Shown piece by piece: positions 26,855 through 35,990 of a stretch of 62,755 nucleotides of DNA. A program made the position numbers and the translations under genes. The notes under the pieces were generated by a model that was given only the letters and a program-made list of their open reading frames with translations, did no database searches and was not told the DNA's origin. Source of the stretch: Pseudomonadota bacterium (GTDB lineage Bacteria; Pseudomonadota; Gammaproteobacteria; Burkholderiales; Burkholderiaceae_E); NCBI GenBank assembly GCA_963204785.1, contig CAUJHG010000069.1, positions 1-62,755 on the forward strand. The letters run 5' to 3'. Numbering within the stretch: the first letter of the stretch is position 1; the number at the start of each line of letters is the position of its first letter.

Positions 26855-28534
26855 ATGCCCACCCATCCCAACCCCTACCGGCAGGACCTGGACCGCAACG
26901 CCGCCAACCACGTGCCACTGACCCCGATCAGCCTCGTCGAGTGGGCCGCAGACGTCTACCCGGACCGGCTGGCGGTGGTCCACGGCAGGCTGCGGCGCAG
27001 CTGGAGCGAAGTGCTCGCGCGCTCGCGCCGGCTCGCCTCGGCCCTGGTGGCGCGCGACATCGGCGAGGGCGACACCGTCGCGGTGATGCTGCCCAACACC
27101 CCGGCGATGATCGAGGCGCACTACGGGCTGCCGATGACGCGCGCGGTGCTCAACAGCATCAACACCCGCCTGGACGCCGCCACGGTCGCCTTCATCCTCG
27201 CGCACTCCGGCTCGAAGTTGCTGATCGTCGATCGCGAGTTCTCCGGGGTGGTGGCCGAAGCGATCGCGCAACTGCGCGCGCAGGGCGAGCGGCTGCCCGA
27301 GCTGATCGAGGTCGACGACCCCGAGTACGATGGCCCTGGCGAGCGCATCGGCGGGACCGACTACGAGGACTTCCTCGCCGGCGGCGATCCCGCCTTCGCT
27401 GCCTGCTACCCAGAGGACGAGTGGGACGCGATCGGCCTGAACTACACGTCCGGAACCACCGGCAACCCCAAGGGCGTGGTCGTCCACCACCGCGGCGCCT
27501 ACCTGAACGCGATCGCCAACGTGGTCGCCTGGAACCTGCCGCGCCATCCGACCTACCTGTGGACGCTGCCGATGTTCCACTGCAACGGCTGGTGCTTCCC
27601 CTGGACGCTGGCCGCGGTCGCCGGCACGCACGTGTGCCTGCGCAAGGTCGAGGCCGAGAAGATCTTCGCGCTGGTGCGCGAGCACCGGGTCTCGCATTAC
27701 TGCGGCGCGCCGATCGTGCACGGCACGCTGATCGCCGCACCCCAGGCGCTGCGCGAGGGCATCGACTGGCCGGTGAAGGCGATGGTCGCCGGCGCCGCGC
27801 CGCCGGCATCGATGATCGAGGGAATGGAGCGGATGGGCTGGGAGGTCACCCACGTCTACGGGCTGACCGAGGTCTACGGCCCGGCCTCGGTCTGCGCCCG
27901 GCACGATGACTGGGCGACGCTGGAGCTGGCCGAGCGCGTCGAGAAGAACGCGCGCCAGGGCGTGCGCTACCAGCTCCAGCAGGGGCTCACCGTGATGGAC
28001 CCGCAGACGATGCGCGAGGTGCCGCGCGACGGCCAGACCATGGGCGAGGTGATGTTCCGGGGCAACATCGTGATGAAGGGCTACCTGAAGAACCCGGCGG
28101 CCACGCAGGAGGCCTTCCTGGGCGGCTGGTTCCACACCGGCGATCTCGGCGTGGTGCATCCCGACGGCTACGTGAAGCTGAAGGACCGCGCCAAGGACGT
28201 GATCATCTCTGGCGGCGAGAACATCAGCTCGATCGAGGTCGAGGACGCGCTGTACAAGCACCCGGCGGTGCTCGCCTGCGCGGTGGTGGCCCGCCCCGAT
28301 CCGAAGTGGGGCGAAACCCCGCTGGCCTTCGTCGAACTCAGGCCCGAGCAGATGCCGGACACCCCCGAGGCTGCGAAGGCGCTGGCCGACGAGCTGATCG
28401 AGCACTGTCGCGCACACCTGGCGCGCTTCAAGTGCCCGCGCGAAGTGCGCTTCGCAGTGGTTCCCAAGACCAGCACCGGCAAGATCCAGAAGCACGTGCT
28501 GCGCGCCGAGGTGAAGTCGGCCAGCGCGATATGA
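26855..28534 (+). CDS. Acyl-CoA synthetase (AMP-binding), AlkK/AAE-like
   Basis: This is a 559-residue adenylate-forming CoA ligase. The ATP motif YTSGTTGNPKGVVVHHRG lies at about 197-214, the A5-like segment HVYGLTEVYGP at about 330, the A7 GWFHTGDLGVVHPDGYVKLK at about 425, and the C-terminal catalytic Lys in SSTGK-like KTSTGKIQKHVLR near 545. The opening NPYRQDLDRNAANHVPLTP is typical of the medium-chain/acyl-activating branch (AlkK, plant AAE, DmdB-like). It activates a carboxylic acid as an acyl-AMP and then an acyl-CoA. Its stop overlaps the start of the lytic transglycosylase gene, so the two are coupled even though their functions look unrelated. Confidence 0.9.
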   Translation: MPTHPNPYRQDLDRNAANHVPLTPISLVEWAADVYPDRLAVVHGRLRRSWSEVLARSRRLASALVARDIGEGDTVAVMLPNTPAMIEAHYGLPMTRAVLNSINTRLDAATVAFILAHSGSKLLIVDREFSGVVAEAIAQLRAQGERLPELIEVDDPEYDGPGERIGGTDYEDFLAGGDPAFAACYPEDEWDAIGLNYTSGTTGNPKGVVVHHRGAYLNAIANVVAWNLPRHPTYLWTLPMFHCNGWCFPWTLAAVAGTHVCLRKVEAEKIFALVREHRVSHYCGAPIVHGTLIAAPQALREGIDWPVKAMVAGAAPPASMIEGMERMGWEVTHVYGLTEVYGPASVCARHDDWATLELAERVEKNARQGVRYQLQQGLTVMDPQTMREVPRDGQTMGEVMFRGNIVMKGYLKNPAATQEAFLGGWFHTGDLGVVHPDGYVKLKDRAKDVIISGGENISSIEVEDALYKHPAVLACAVVARPDPKWGETPLAFVELRPEQMPDTPEAAKALADELIEHCRAHLARFKCPREVRFAVVPKTSTGKIQKHVLRAEVKSASAI

Positions 28535-29748
28535 GCGCGGCCGGCGTGCTGGTGCGCGCTGCCGCGATGGTCGCGCTGTCGGCCTCGCTGGCGCTGTCCG
28601 CCGGGGTCGCACAGGCCGACGAGGCCTTCGCCGCCTGCCTGGCGGGGCTGCGTCGCGATGCGACCGGCCGAGGCATCAGCCCCGCGACCTTCGATGCGGG
28701 CACCCGCGATCTCGCGCCCGACCGCAGCGTGCTGGAACTGCTCGACTTCCAGCCCGAGTTCCGCACGCCGATCTGGGACTACCTGGCCGGGCTGGTCGAC
28801 GAGGAGCGGGTCGCCGACGGACGCGCGATGCTCGCCCGCTGGGCTGACACGCTGGCCGAAGTCGAGCGCCGCTACGGCGTCGATCCGGCGACGGTGGTCG
28901 CAGTGTGGGGAGTGGAGAGCGACTTCGGGCGCGCCTTCGGCAGCCGCCCGCTGCTCACCTCGCTGGCGACGCTGTCGTGCTTCGGGCGACGCCAGGGCTT
29001 CTTCCGCGGCGAGTTCCTCGCCACGCTGCGCATCCTGCAGGACGGCGACGTCCCCGCTGCGCAACTGGTCGGCTCCTGGGCCGGCGCCTTCGGGCACACG
29101 CAGTTCATGCCCTCGACCTTCCAGCGGGTGGCGGTCGACTTCGACGGCGACGGCCGGCGCGACATCGTCGGCAGCGTGCCGGACGCGCTCGCATCGACCG
29201 CGAACTTCCTGCGCCGCGCCGGCTGGCGCAGCGGCGAGCCCTGGGGCTGGGAGGCGCGGCTGCCGCCAGGCTTCGACGCGTCGATCGCCGGGCGCCAGAA
29301 GCGGCGCCCGCTGCAGGACTGGCTCCGGCTGGGTGTGCGGCCGGTGGACGCGGCACGCGCGGCCGGCGTCGACCCGCAAGCGCGTGCCGCCGTGCTGCTG
29401 CCGGCGGGCCCCGGCGGGCCTGCCTTCGTCGTGCTGCGCAACTTCGACGCGATCCACTCGTACAACGCCGCCGAGAGCTATGCGCTCGCGATCGCGCACC
29501 TGGCCGATCGGCTGCGCGGAGGCGGCTCCTTCGCCACGCCCTGGCCGACCGACGACCCGGGGCTGTCGCGCGCCGAGCGGCGCGAACTGCAGGCGCTGCT
29601 GGCCGCGCGCGGCCACGACATCGGCGAGCCGGACGGAATCGTCGGCGCGCGCACCCGGGAGGCGATCCGGGCCGAGGAAGCGCGCCTGGGGCTGAGCCCC
29701 ACCGGGCGCGCCGGACGGGCGATCCTCGAGGCCCTGCGGCCGCGCTAG
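28531..29748 (+). CDS. Lytic murein transglycosylase (MltB type) with peptidoglycan-binding domain
   Basis: This is a 405-residue periplasmic enzyme that cleaves the glycan strand of peptidoglycan to 1,6-anhydro-muropeptides. A Sec signal (about 1-29, ending GVAQAD) precedes the SLT_2 catalytic domain. The catalytic Glu is in VWGVESDFGRAFG (Glu about 129), and the MltB landmarks GSWAGAFGHTQFMPSTFQ and DFDGDGRRDI follow. A C-terminal PG_binding_1 repeat (about 345-402) contains ERRELQALLAARGHDIGEPDG. The start is an ATGA overlap with the upstream CoA ligase. The stop abuts the stop of the convergent methyltransferase gene with no spacer. Confidence 0.93.
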   Translation: MSAAGVLVRAAAMVALSASLALSAGVAQADEAFAACLAGLRRDATGRGISPATFDAGTRDLAPDRSVLELLDFQPEFRTPIWDYLAGLVDEERVADGRAMLARWADTLAEVERRYGVDPATVVAVWGVESDFGRAFGSRPLLTSLATLSCFGRRQGFFRGEFLATLRILQDGDVPAAQLVGSWAGAFGHTQFMPSTFQRVAVDFDGDGRRDIVGSVPDALASTANFLRRAGWRSGEPWGWEARLPPGFDASIAGRQKRRPLQDWLRLGVRPVDAARAAGVDPQARAAVLLPAGPGGPAFVVLRNFDAIHSYNAAESYALAIAHLADRLRGGGSFATPWPTDDPGLSRAERRELQALLAARGHDIGEPDGIVGARTREAIRAEEARLGLSPTGRAGRAILEALRPR

Positions 29749-30813
29749 TCAGTCCGCCGTGCGGGCCGGCGCCGCGGTGGCCGCGCCGGAACCGGGCTGC
29801 GCGGGGCAGGACTCGCGGCTTTCGCCCGGCGCGCTGCGCTGCGCCTGCCAGCCGCGCGCACGGCCATCGACCACGACGCTGCCCTTCATCGCGCCATCGC
29901 GCTCCATGCCCTCGAAGCGCAGCCGGTGTCCGTCCAGGATCAGCGTGAACGAGATCGCCCGACCCCGCAGGGCGCCGCGGCCCGCATCGGCGCGCGCGTG
30001 CTCCTGCGGGGCCGGTCGGACGTTCCCGTGTCCACCGGTCGCGGGCGCTTCGGCGGCGCGGCCGGCGCCCGGGTCCGCCAGGGCGACGCCCAGGTCCTGG
30101 AAACACTGCCGCATCACGATCGGCAGCGATCGCGCTTCGGGCCCGGCAATCCGCAGCGTCCATGCGCCGGCAACCCGCGCGGGCACCACCCACAGGTGCA
30201 GGGTGCTCTCCTGGCGCAGTCCCACCGGCTTGTGCGGGGCCGGCACCGTGATGCTGCGCTCCGGCCGCCAGTCGCCCATGTCCCAGTCGTGCGAGACGAT
30301 GCGGCTGCCCGGTGCGAGCGTTGCGAGCAGCCGCGGGCGCAGCGCCAGGTTGACGTCCGGAAGCAGGTAGAGGGTGAGCACGCTCGCGGCAGTGAGCTCG
30401 GCGTCCAGGGCCGGGTCGAACAGATCCTGGGCGACGAAGCGCGCCAGCTTCGCGACTCCTGCCTCGGCCGCGCGCTCCTGCGCCAGCGTGACCAGGCTCG
30501 GGTCGATCTCCACGCCCAGGCCGGGCGTCCCGAAGCGGCGCGCCGCGGTGATCACGATGCGGCCGTCGCCCGAGCCCAGGTCGACGAGCCGGTCCCCGGG
30601 GCCCGTGCCCGCGAGTTCGAGGATCGCATCGACCACCGGCTGGGGCGTCTGCACGTAGGGCACCTCCTCGAGCGCGTCGGCGCGCGCGGGCAGCCCCGCG
30701 GCGAGCAGGGCCGCCGCGAGCGCGAGCGCGACGCCGGATCCGGGAACGCGCCAGCGTCGGGCGCAGGCGCGCGGTCTGCGGCAGATGGGAGCCGGCTCGG
30801 AGCAGAGGGGCAT
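29749..30813 (-). CDS. Putatively exported class I SAM-dependent methyltransferase
   Basis: This 354-residue protein carries a clear SAM motif I, DRLVDLGSGDGRIVITAARR (about 75-94), with an acidic end of the second strand (GVEIDPSLVTLAQ), motif II-like AASVLTLYLLPDVN and motif III-like PGSRIVSHDWDMGDW. The first 46 residues (RRPRACARRWR, then a hydrophobic ALALAAALLAAG stretch and PARA|DA) look like a signal peptide, which would place it outside the cytoplasm where SAM is not expected. The C-terminal 130 residues are Ala/Gly-rich with beta-like ISFTLILDGHRLRFEGM. The substrate is unknown. A later start inside the putative signal would make it cytoplasmic, but no good codon with a ribosome-binding site is visible. 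Confidence 0.72.
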   Translation of the reverse strand: MPLCSEPAPICRRPRACARRWRVPGSGVALALAAALLAAGLPARADALEEVPYVQTPQPVVDAILELAGTGPGDRLVDLGSGDGRIVITAARRFGTPGLGVEIDPSLVTLAQERAAEAGVAKLARFVAQDLFDPALDAELTAASVLTLYLLPDVNLALRPRLLATLAPGSRIVSHDWDMGDWRPERSITVPAPHKPVGLRQESTLHLWVVPARVAGAWTLRIAGPEARSLPIVMRQCFQDLGVALADPGAGRAAEAPATGGHGNVRPAPQEHARADAGRGALRGRAISFTLILDGHRLRFEGMERDGAMKGSVVVDGRARGWQAQRSAPGESRESCPAQPGSGAATAAPARTAD

Positions 30814-30816
30814 GGC

Positions 30817-30875
30817 GTGGGCGGCAGTGGGCGGCAGCGGGCGGTGACAGGGGGCGGTGACAGGGGGCGGTGGCA
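30817..30875. repeat. G-rich tandem repeat upstream of the methyltransferase gene
   Basis: Two copies of GTGGGCGGCA (30817-30836) are followed by three near-identical 13-base units (GCGGGCGGTGACA, GGGGGCGGTGACA, GGGGGCGGTGGCA). The array ends four bases upstream of the methyltransferase start codon, so it covers that gene's leader. It is prone to slippage and, on the G-rich strand, could form G-quadruplex-like structures. Confidence 0.7.
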
Positions 30876-30982
30876 CGCGGCGGGGGTGGGCCTGCGGCGA
30901 CACCGTCGCAGGGACGGCAAGGGAGTTGCGGCGCGCATCATGGCACCATTGCAATCGACCGAACAGCCCCGACTCCAAGGAC

Positions 30983-31825
30983 ATGATCGACACCACCCTC
31001 GAACGATTCCAGGCCGACGTCATCGATGCGTCGATGCAGGTTCCCGTGCTCGTCGACTTCTGGGCTCCCTGGTGCGGCCCCTGCAAGGCGCTCGGGCCGC
31101 TGCTCGAGAAGCTCGAGACGCAGTACAACGGCCGCTTCCGCCTCGTCAAGGTCAACACCGACGAGGAGCAGGAACTCGCCCAGCACTTCCGCATCCGCTC
31201 GATCCCCACGGTCTTCGCGGTGGTCGGCGGGCAGCCGGTCGACCAGTTCCAGGGCGCGCTGCCCGAGGGGCAGTTGCGCGAGTTCATCGACCGGCTGATG
31301 CCCAACCCCGCCGAGATCGAGGTCGACGAGGCCGTGCAGGCGATGCAGCAGGGCGACCGCGCCAAAGCGATCGAGCACCTGAAGAAGGCGCTCGCGCTGG
31401 ACCCATCGAGCGACGCCGCCCGGCTGATGTACGCGGAGGTGCTGCTCGACGACGATCCGGCCGCGGCCAAGGCGCAGCTCGACGCGCTGTCGCCGGTCGC
31501 CAGGCAGGACCCGCATGCGCAGGCGCTGGCCGCGCGCGTCCAGGTGCTGCTCGAGGAGAACGCGCTGCCGCCCGCTCCCGAGCTCGAGGCGCGCATCGCG
31601 GCCGATCCCGCCGATCTCGCTGCCCGCCTGGAGCTCGCCCAGCACTGCCTCGCGCACAAGGCCTGGGAGCCCGCGCTCGAGCAGCTCCTGGAGATCGTGC
31701 GGCGCGACCGCGCCTTCGGCGACGACGTCGGCCGCAAGACGATGCTGCAGATCTTCGACCTCGCCTCGGCGCAGCCGGAGCTGGTGTCGGCCTGGCGCCG
31801 CAAGCTGAGCTCGGTGCTGTTCTGA
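30983..31825 (+). CDS. cnoX: Thioredoxin-TPR protein (CnoX/YbbN-like)
   Basis: This 280-residue protein fuses an N-terminal thioredoxin domain (about 1-108) to TPR-like helical repeats. The active site is [13 protein letters not shown] with both cysteines (31 and 34) and the cis-Pro is in [10 protein letters not shown]. The C-terminal part ([26 protein letters not shown] and later repeats) matches the YbbN/CnoX chaperone arrangement. CnoX links redox protection to DnaK and GroEL clients. Unlike E. coli CnoX, which has lost the CPC pair, this one keeps a normal WCGPC, as in other proteobacteria. The ATG at 30983 follows AAGGAC. argS follows on the same strand after 58 bases. Confidence 0.9.
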   Translation: MIDTTLERFQADVIDASMQVPVLVDFWAPWCGPCKALGPLLEKLETQYNGRFRLVKVNTDEEQELAQHFRIRSIPTVFAVVGGQPVDQFQGALPEGQLREFIDRLMPNPAEIEVDEAVQAMQQGDRAKAIEHLKKALALDPSSDAARLMYAEVLLDDDPAAAKAQLDALSPVARQDPHAQALAARVQVLLEENALPPAPELEARIAADPADLAARLELAQHCLAHKAWEPALEQLLEIVRRDRAFGDDVGRKTMLQIFDLASAQPELVSAWRRKLSSVLF

Positions 31826-31869
31826 AGCCGTCCTGCGCGGGGCGGGCCCCGGTCGTGCGGCGGAGTCCG

Positions 31870-31875
31870 TACAAT
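31870..31875 (+). promoter_or_regulatory. Possible -10 element before argS
   Basis: TACAAT lies eight bases before the argS ATG in an otherwise GC-rich spacer. Transcription from it would give a leaderless or nearly leaderless mRNA. No good -35 is visible at 16-18 bases. Confidence 0.35.
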
Positions 31876-31883
31876 CCGGGTCC

Positions 31884-33743
31884 ATGCTACCCGAGCAGAA
31901 ACGACTCCTCGCCGGCTGGTTCCGCGACGCGGCCGCCGCACTGATCCACGCCCGAGCGGGCGAGCTTGGCGACCTCGGCATCGCGGTGCCCGAGGTCGAG
32001 CTCGAGCGCCCGAAACAGGCATCGCACGGCGACCTCGCCTGCAACCTCGCCCTGCAACTGGCCAAACCGCTGCGGATGAATCCGCGACAGGTCGCCGAGG
32101 CGCTGGTCGAGCGCGTGCGCGCCTTCGACGACGCCTGCGCCGCCCCCGCGGAAGGTTTCGGCGCCGAGCCAGTCCCGACGCCGCTGATCGAGGCGCTCGA
32201 GATCGCCGGCCCGGGCTTCGTCAACATCCGGCTCACCGCGCCGGCACGGCTCGCGGTCGTGGCGGCGGTCCACCGCGAGCGCGAGGCCTTCGGGGCGAAC
32301 GGCGCGGGCGCCGGCCGGCGGGTTCTCGTGGAGTTCGTCTCGGCCAACCCCACCGGCCCGCTGCACGTGGGCCACGGCCGCCAGGGCGCGCTGGGCGACG
32401 CGCTCGCAGCATTGCTCGCCGCCAACGGCTGGCAGGTGAGCCGCGAGTTCTACTACAACGACGCCGGCGCGCAGATCGCCAACCTCGCGCTGTCGGTGCA
32501 GGCGCGCGCGCGCGGCATCGAGCCGGGCGACGAGCGCTTCCCGTCCGACGGCTACCGCGGCGACTACATCCGCGACATCGCCGATGACTACCTCGCCCGG
32601 CGCACCGTCTCGGCCGAGCGCATCGAGCCGGTCACCGGCAAGGGCGACCCGGAAGACCTCGACGCGATCCGCCGCTTCGCGGTGGCCTGCCTGCGCAGCG
32701 AGCAGGACCGCGACCTGCGCGCCTTCGGGGTGCGCTTCGACAACTACTACCTCGAGTCCTCGCTGTACGCCGATGGCCGGGTGCAGGCCGCGGTCGATGC
32801 GCTCGGCGCCGCTGGCAAGACCTACGAGAGCGAGGGCGCGCTGTGGCTGCGCACCACCGAATACGGTGACGACAAGGACCGCGTGATGCGCAAGTCCGAC
32901 GGCGCCTACACCTACTTCGTGCCGGACGTCGCCTATCACGTCGGCAAGTGGGAGCGCGGCTTCGAGCGCGCGATCAACGTCCAGGGCTCGGACCACCACG
33001 GGACGATCGCCAGGGTGCGCGCGGGGCTGCAGGCGCTCGGCGTGGGCATCCCGCAGGGCTACCCCGACTACGTGCTGCACAAGATGGTCACCGTGATGAA
33101 GGGCGGCGAGGAGGTGAAGATCTCCAAGCGCGCGGGCTCCTACGTCACGCTGCGCGACCTGATCGAGTGGAGCGGCGGCAGCGACGGCGACACCGCGGGC
33201 GAGGATCGCGAGGCGATCCTGCAGCGCGGCCGCGATGCGGTGCGCTTCTTCCTGATCTCGCGCAAGGCCGACAGCGAGTTCGTCTTCGACGTCGACCTGG
33301 CGCTGGCACAGACCGACGAGAACCCGGTCTATTACATCCAGTACGCGCACGCGCGGATCTGCTCGGTGCTCGCGCAGTCCAAGGGCCAGGGCGGCCCGGG
33401 CGAGCACGAGATCGCCGCGCTGCTCGACGACGCTGTCGCCGGCCCCGACTGCGGCAGCGCGCTGCTGGCGCCGCTGGCGCTGCCGCGCGAGTTCGCGCTC
33501 GCGGCGCGCCTGGCGCAGTACCCGGAACTGCTCGAGCAGGCCTGCGCGGAGCTGGCGCCGCACGCGGTCGCCTTCTACCTGAAGGATCTCGCCGCAGAGT
33601 TCCACGGCTACTACAACGCCGAACGCTTCCTGGTCGACGACCCGGCGCTGCGCAACGCCCGGCTCGCGCTGCTGCTGGCGACGCGGCAGGTGCTGCGCAA
33701 CGGGCTGTCGCTGATCGGGGTCTCGGCGCCCGAGAGGATGTGA
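31884..33743 (+). CDS. argS: Arginyl-tRNA synthetase
   Basis: This is a class I aminoacyl-tRNA synthetase charging tRNA-Arg. The N-terminal Add-1 domain (about 1-125) is followed by [20 protein letters not shown] with the HIGH-type HVGHGR at about 161-166. The KMSKS equivalent is degenerate ([18 protein letters not shown]), as is normal for ArgRS. The C-terminal DALR anticodon-binding domain contains [17 protein letters not shown] and ends [10 protein letters not shown]. At 619 residues it is longer than E. coli ArgRS (577), partly through an Ala/Pro-rich insertion around residues 84-100. The stop overlaps the start of the SPOR-domain gene (TGATG). Confidence 0.97.
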   Translation: MLPEQKRLLAGWFRDAAAALIHARAGELGDLGIAVPEVELERPKQASHGDLACNLALQLAKPLRMNPRQVAEALVERVRAFDDACAAPAEGFGAEPVPTPLIEALEIAGPGFVNIRLTAPARLAVVAAVHREREAFGANGAGAGRRVLVEFVSANPTGPLHVGHGRQGALGDALAALLAANGWQVSREFYYNDAGAQIANLALSVQARARGIEPGDERFPSDGYRGDYIRDIADDYLARRTVSAERIEPVTGKGDPEDLDAIRRFAVACLRSEQDRDLRAFGVRFDNYYLESSLYADGRVQAAVDALGAAGKTYESEGALWLRTTEYGDDKDRVMRKSDGAYTYFVPDVAYHVGKWERGFERAINVQGSDHHGTIARVRAGLQALGVGIPQGYPDYVLHKMVTVMKGGEEVKISKRAGSYVTLRDLIEWSGGSDGDTAGEDREAILQRGRDAVRFFLISRKADSEFVFDVDLALAQTDENPVYYIQYAHARICSVLAQSKGQGGPGEHEIAALLDDAVAGPDCGSALLAPLALPREFALAARLAQYPELLEQACAELAPHAVAFYLKDLAAEFHGYYNAERFLVDDPALRNARLALLLATRQVLRNGLSLIGVSAPERM

Positions 33744-34480
33744 TGGTGCAAGGCACGGACAGCGGGCCCCGCGGACGCGGGCGCAGGGCAGCACCCCGGA
33801 AGCGTCGCCCGGCACGCGGAACGATGCGCGGCGGCGCCTTCGTCGGCTTCGTGATCGGCGTCGTGGTCGGGCTGGCGATCGCAGTGGTGGTCGCGGTGCT
33901 CGTCACGCGCTCACCGGTGCCCTTCGTCAACCGCACGGGCCGCGCACCGGACCGGGCGATCGAGCCGCGCACGCCCGCCGACGCGCCCGATCCCAACAAG
34001 CCCCTGTACTCGAAGAACCAGCCGGCGCCCCTGCCGGAGCGCAGCCCGGAACCGGCCTCGGAGGGACGCGGCAGCATCCTCGACCGGCTCTTCGGCCGTC
34101 AGCCTGAGTCGGCCGCGCCGCAGCCGCCGCAGGCGGGCCGAGGGGAGGGCGCGCCGATCGTCGCCTCGCGGCCGGCGCAGATCCCGCCCGCTGCCGAGCC
34201 GTCGAAAGGTCCGGCGGGCACGGACGACGCATCCGCAGCCGCCAGGGCGACCGGCTACCTGCTGCAGGCCGGCGCCTTCCGCGGTCGCGAGGAGGCCGAC
34301 GGGATGCGTGCCCGGCTCGCTCTGCTGGGCTTCGAGGCGCGGGTGCTCGGCGCCGAGGTCAACGGCCAGCAGATGTTCCGCGTCCGGGTCGGCCCCTTCG
34401 CGCAACTCGACGACATGAACGATGCACGCGCACGCCTGGCCGAGAACGGGATCGAGGCCTCGGTGGTGCGCCAGCGATGA
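33743..34480 (+). CDS. SPOR-domain membrane protein
   Basis: This 245-residue bitopic protein has a basic N-terminus (RGRGRRAAPRKRRPARG), one transmembrane helix (about 31-53, GAFVGFVIGVVVGLAIAVVV), a long Pro/Ala-rich periplasmic linker and a C-terminal SPOR domain (about 170-245, YLLQAGAFRGREEADGMRA) that binds denuded septal glycan. This is the FtsN-like architecture commonly found directly after argS in Burkholderiales. It starts at the ATG at 33743, overlapping the argS stop by one base, and is followed after 12 bases by dsbA. A role in cell division or septal peptidoglycan is likely; whether it is the essential FtsN cannot be told. Confidence 0.87.
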   Translation: MVQGTDSGPRGRGRRAAPRKRRPARGTMRGGAFVGFVIGVVVGLAIAVVVAVLVTRSPVPFVNRTGRAPDRAIEPRTPADAPDPNKPLYSKNQPAPLPERSPEPASEGRGSILDRLFGRQPESAAPQPPQAGRGEGAPIVASRPAQIPPAAEPSKGPAGTDDASAAARATGYLLQAGAFRGREEADGMRARLALLGFEARVLGAEVNGQQMFRVRVGPFAQLDDMNDARARLAENGIEASVVRQR

Positions 34481-34492
34481 ACGGAGCACGCA

Positions 34493-35155
34493 ATGGATGA
34501 AACTCCCGACCGCGCCCACCGGCGCGTCCTGCTGAAGACCTTCGCCGGGGCTGCGGCCGCGCTGGCGGCCGGTGGCGTGCTGGCCCAGGCGGGCACGGGC
34601 GAGGGCACCGCCTTCCGTGCGGTCAACCCGCAGCAGCCCACCGACGCTCCCGGCAAGGTCGAGGTGCTCGAGTTCTTCTGGTATGGCTGCCCGCACTGCT
34701 TCGCGCTCGAGCCCCTGCTCAGGGACTGGGCGTCGAAGCTGCCGGCCGACGTCGCCTTCCGCAAGATCCACGTCGGGCTCGGCCCGTCGTGGGTGCCGCA
34801 CCAGCAGCTCTTCTACACGCTCGAGTCGATGGGCAAGACCGTTGCGCTCAGCCCGACGGTCTTCAACGCGATCCACGTCGAGCGAAACATGCTCTCGAAG
34901 CCGGAGGCGATGGCCGATCTGCTCGCGAAGCACGGAGTCGATCGCAAGCAGTTCCTGGACACCTACGCGTCCTTCGCGGTGCGCACGCGGATGCGCAAGG
35001 CCGCATCGCTGAGCGACGCCTATCGCGTCGACGGCGTGCCCGCCTTCGCAGTCAACGGCAAGTGGTTCACCTCTCCGTCGATGGCCGGCGGCAACGCGCA
35101 GGCGCTGCGCGTGCTCGACCAACTCATCGAGCGTGAGCGCAAGGCCGCCCGCTGA
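34493..35155 (+). CDS. dsbA: Thiol:disulfide interchange protein DsbA
   Basis: This is a 220-residue periplasmic oxidase that forms disulfides in secreted proteins. The active site FFWYGCPHCFALEP gives Cys 66 and Cys 69, and the cis-Pro is in VDGVPAFAVNGKWF. The N-terminus HRRVLLKTFAGAAAALAAG ends AQAG and carries an RR pair before the hydrophobic core, so Sec or Tat export are both conceivable. The helical insertion domain occupies about 90-170. The ATG at 34493 is preceded by GGAG, twelve bases after the SPOR gene stop. The 3' end overlaps the most upstream possible start of the next gene. Confidence 0.94.
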   Translation: MDETPDRAHRRVLLKTFAGAAAALAAGGVLAQAGTGEGTAFRAVNPQQPTDAPGKVEVLEFFWYGCPHCFALEPLLRDWASKLPADVAFRKIHVGLGPSWVPHQQLFYTLESMGKTVALSPTVFNAIHVERNMLSKPEAMADLLAKHGVDRKQFLDTYASFAVRTRMRKAASLSDAYRVDGVPAFAVNGKWFTSPSMAGGNAQALRVLDQLIERERKAAR

Positions 35156-35990
35156 GGGCGACCGCCCCGGCGTGCCCCAACTGCTCGATGCGCTCGGCCA
35201 GCCGCACCTGCCTGCGGGGGCGCAGGCGCGCATCGTCTCGCTGGTTCCCAGCCTCACCGAGCTGATCTGCGAGCTCGGGCTGTCCGCGCAGCTCGTCGGG
35301 CGCACCGGCTTCTGCATCCACCCGCGCGAGACGGTGCGCGAAATTCCGAAGGTGGGCGGCACCAAGGACGTGGACGTCGCGCGGGTGAAGGCGCTCGCGC
35401 CGACGCACCTGGTGGTCAACGTCGACGAGAACGAGCGGCCCACGGTCGACGCGCTGCGCCCCTTCGTGGGCAGCGTCGTCGTCACGCATCCGCTGCATGC
35501 TGCCGACAACCTCGCGCTGTACCGGCTCTTCGGTGCGCTCTTCGGGCGCAGGGCGCAGGCCGAGGCGCTCGCGACGCAGTTGTCCGCGGCGCTGGACGCC
35601 CTGCGCGCCGGGCGCTTTGCGCCGCGCCGCGTGCTCTACCTGATCTGGCGCGATCCCTGGATGACCGTCGGCCCCGACACCTACATCGCGCGCATGCTCG
35701 CCGAGGCGGGGATGCAGGCGGTCTCGCCGCCGGGGCCCGATCGCTACCCCAGCGTCGACCTCGACCGCTTCGGCCCCGACGAGTACGACGCGGTGCTGCT
35801 CTCGACCGAGCCCTACCGCTTCACCGAAGCACATCGCCGCGCGCTGCTCGCCGACGCGCGCTTCGCTGGCCGGCCGGTGCTGCTGATCGACGGCGAGATG
35901 ACCTCCTGGTACGGCTCGCGCGCCATCCGTGGCCTGGCCTATCTGCGCGATTTCCGGCGCGAACTCGACGCGCAGATGGAGGCTGCGTGA
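35133..35990 (+). CDS. Cobalamin/metal-receptor-like binding protein (BtuF fold), no signal peptide
   Basis: This is a 285-residue protein with the helical-backbone metal-receptor fold. It opens RIVSLVPSLTELICELGL, then has VGRTGFCIHP, VGGTKDVDVARVKALAPTHLVVN and YLIWRDPWMTVGPDTYIARML, all typical of BtuF-like proteins. A GTG at 35133 overlaps dsbA by 23 bases; an in-frame GTG at 35172 would avoid the overlap and lose 13 residues. Neither gives a signal peptide, which is unusual for a periplasmic receptor. No btuC/btuD genes are nearby. It may act in the cytoplasm or be a relic. Its stop overlaps the rlpA start (GTGA). Confidence 0.75.
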   Translation: MSARPPAEGDRPGVPQLLDALGQPHLPAGAQARIVSLVPSLTELICELGLSAQLVGRTGFCIHPRETVREIPKVGGTKDVDVARVKALAPTHLVVNVDENERPTVDALRPFVGSVVVTHPLHAADNLALYRLFGALFGRRAQAEALATQLSAALDALRAGRFAPRRVLYLIWRDPWMTVGPDTYIARMLAEAGMQAVSPPGPDRYPSVDLDRFGPDEYDAVLLSTEPYRFTEAHRRALLADARFAGRPVLLIDGEMTSWYGSRAIRGLAYLRDFRRELDAQMEAA

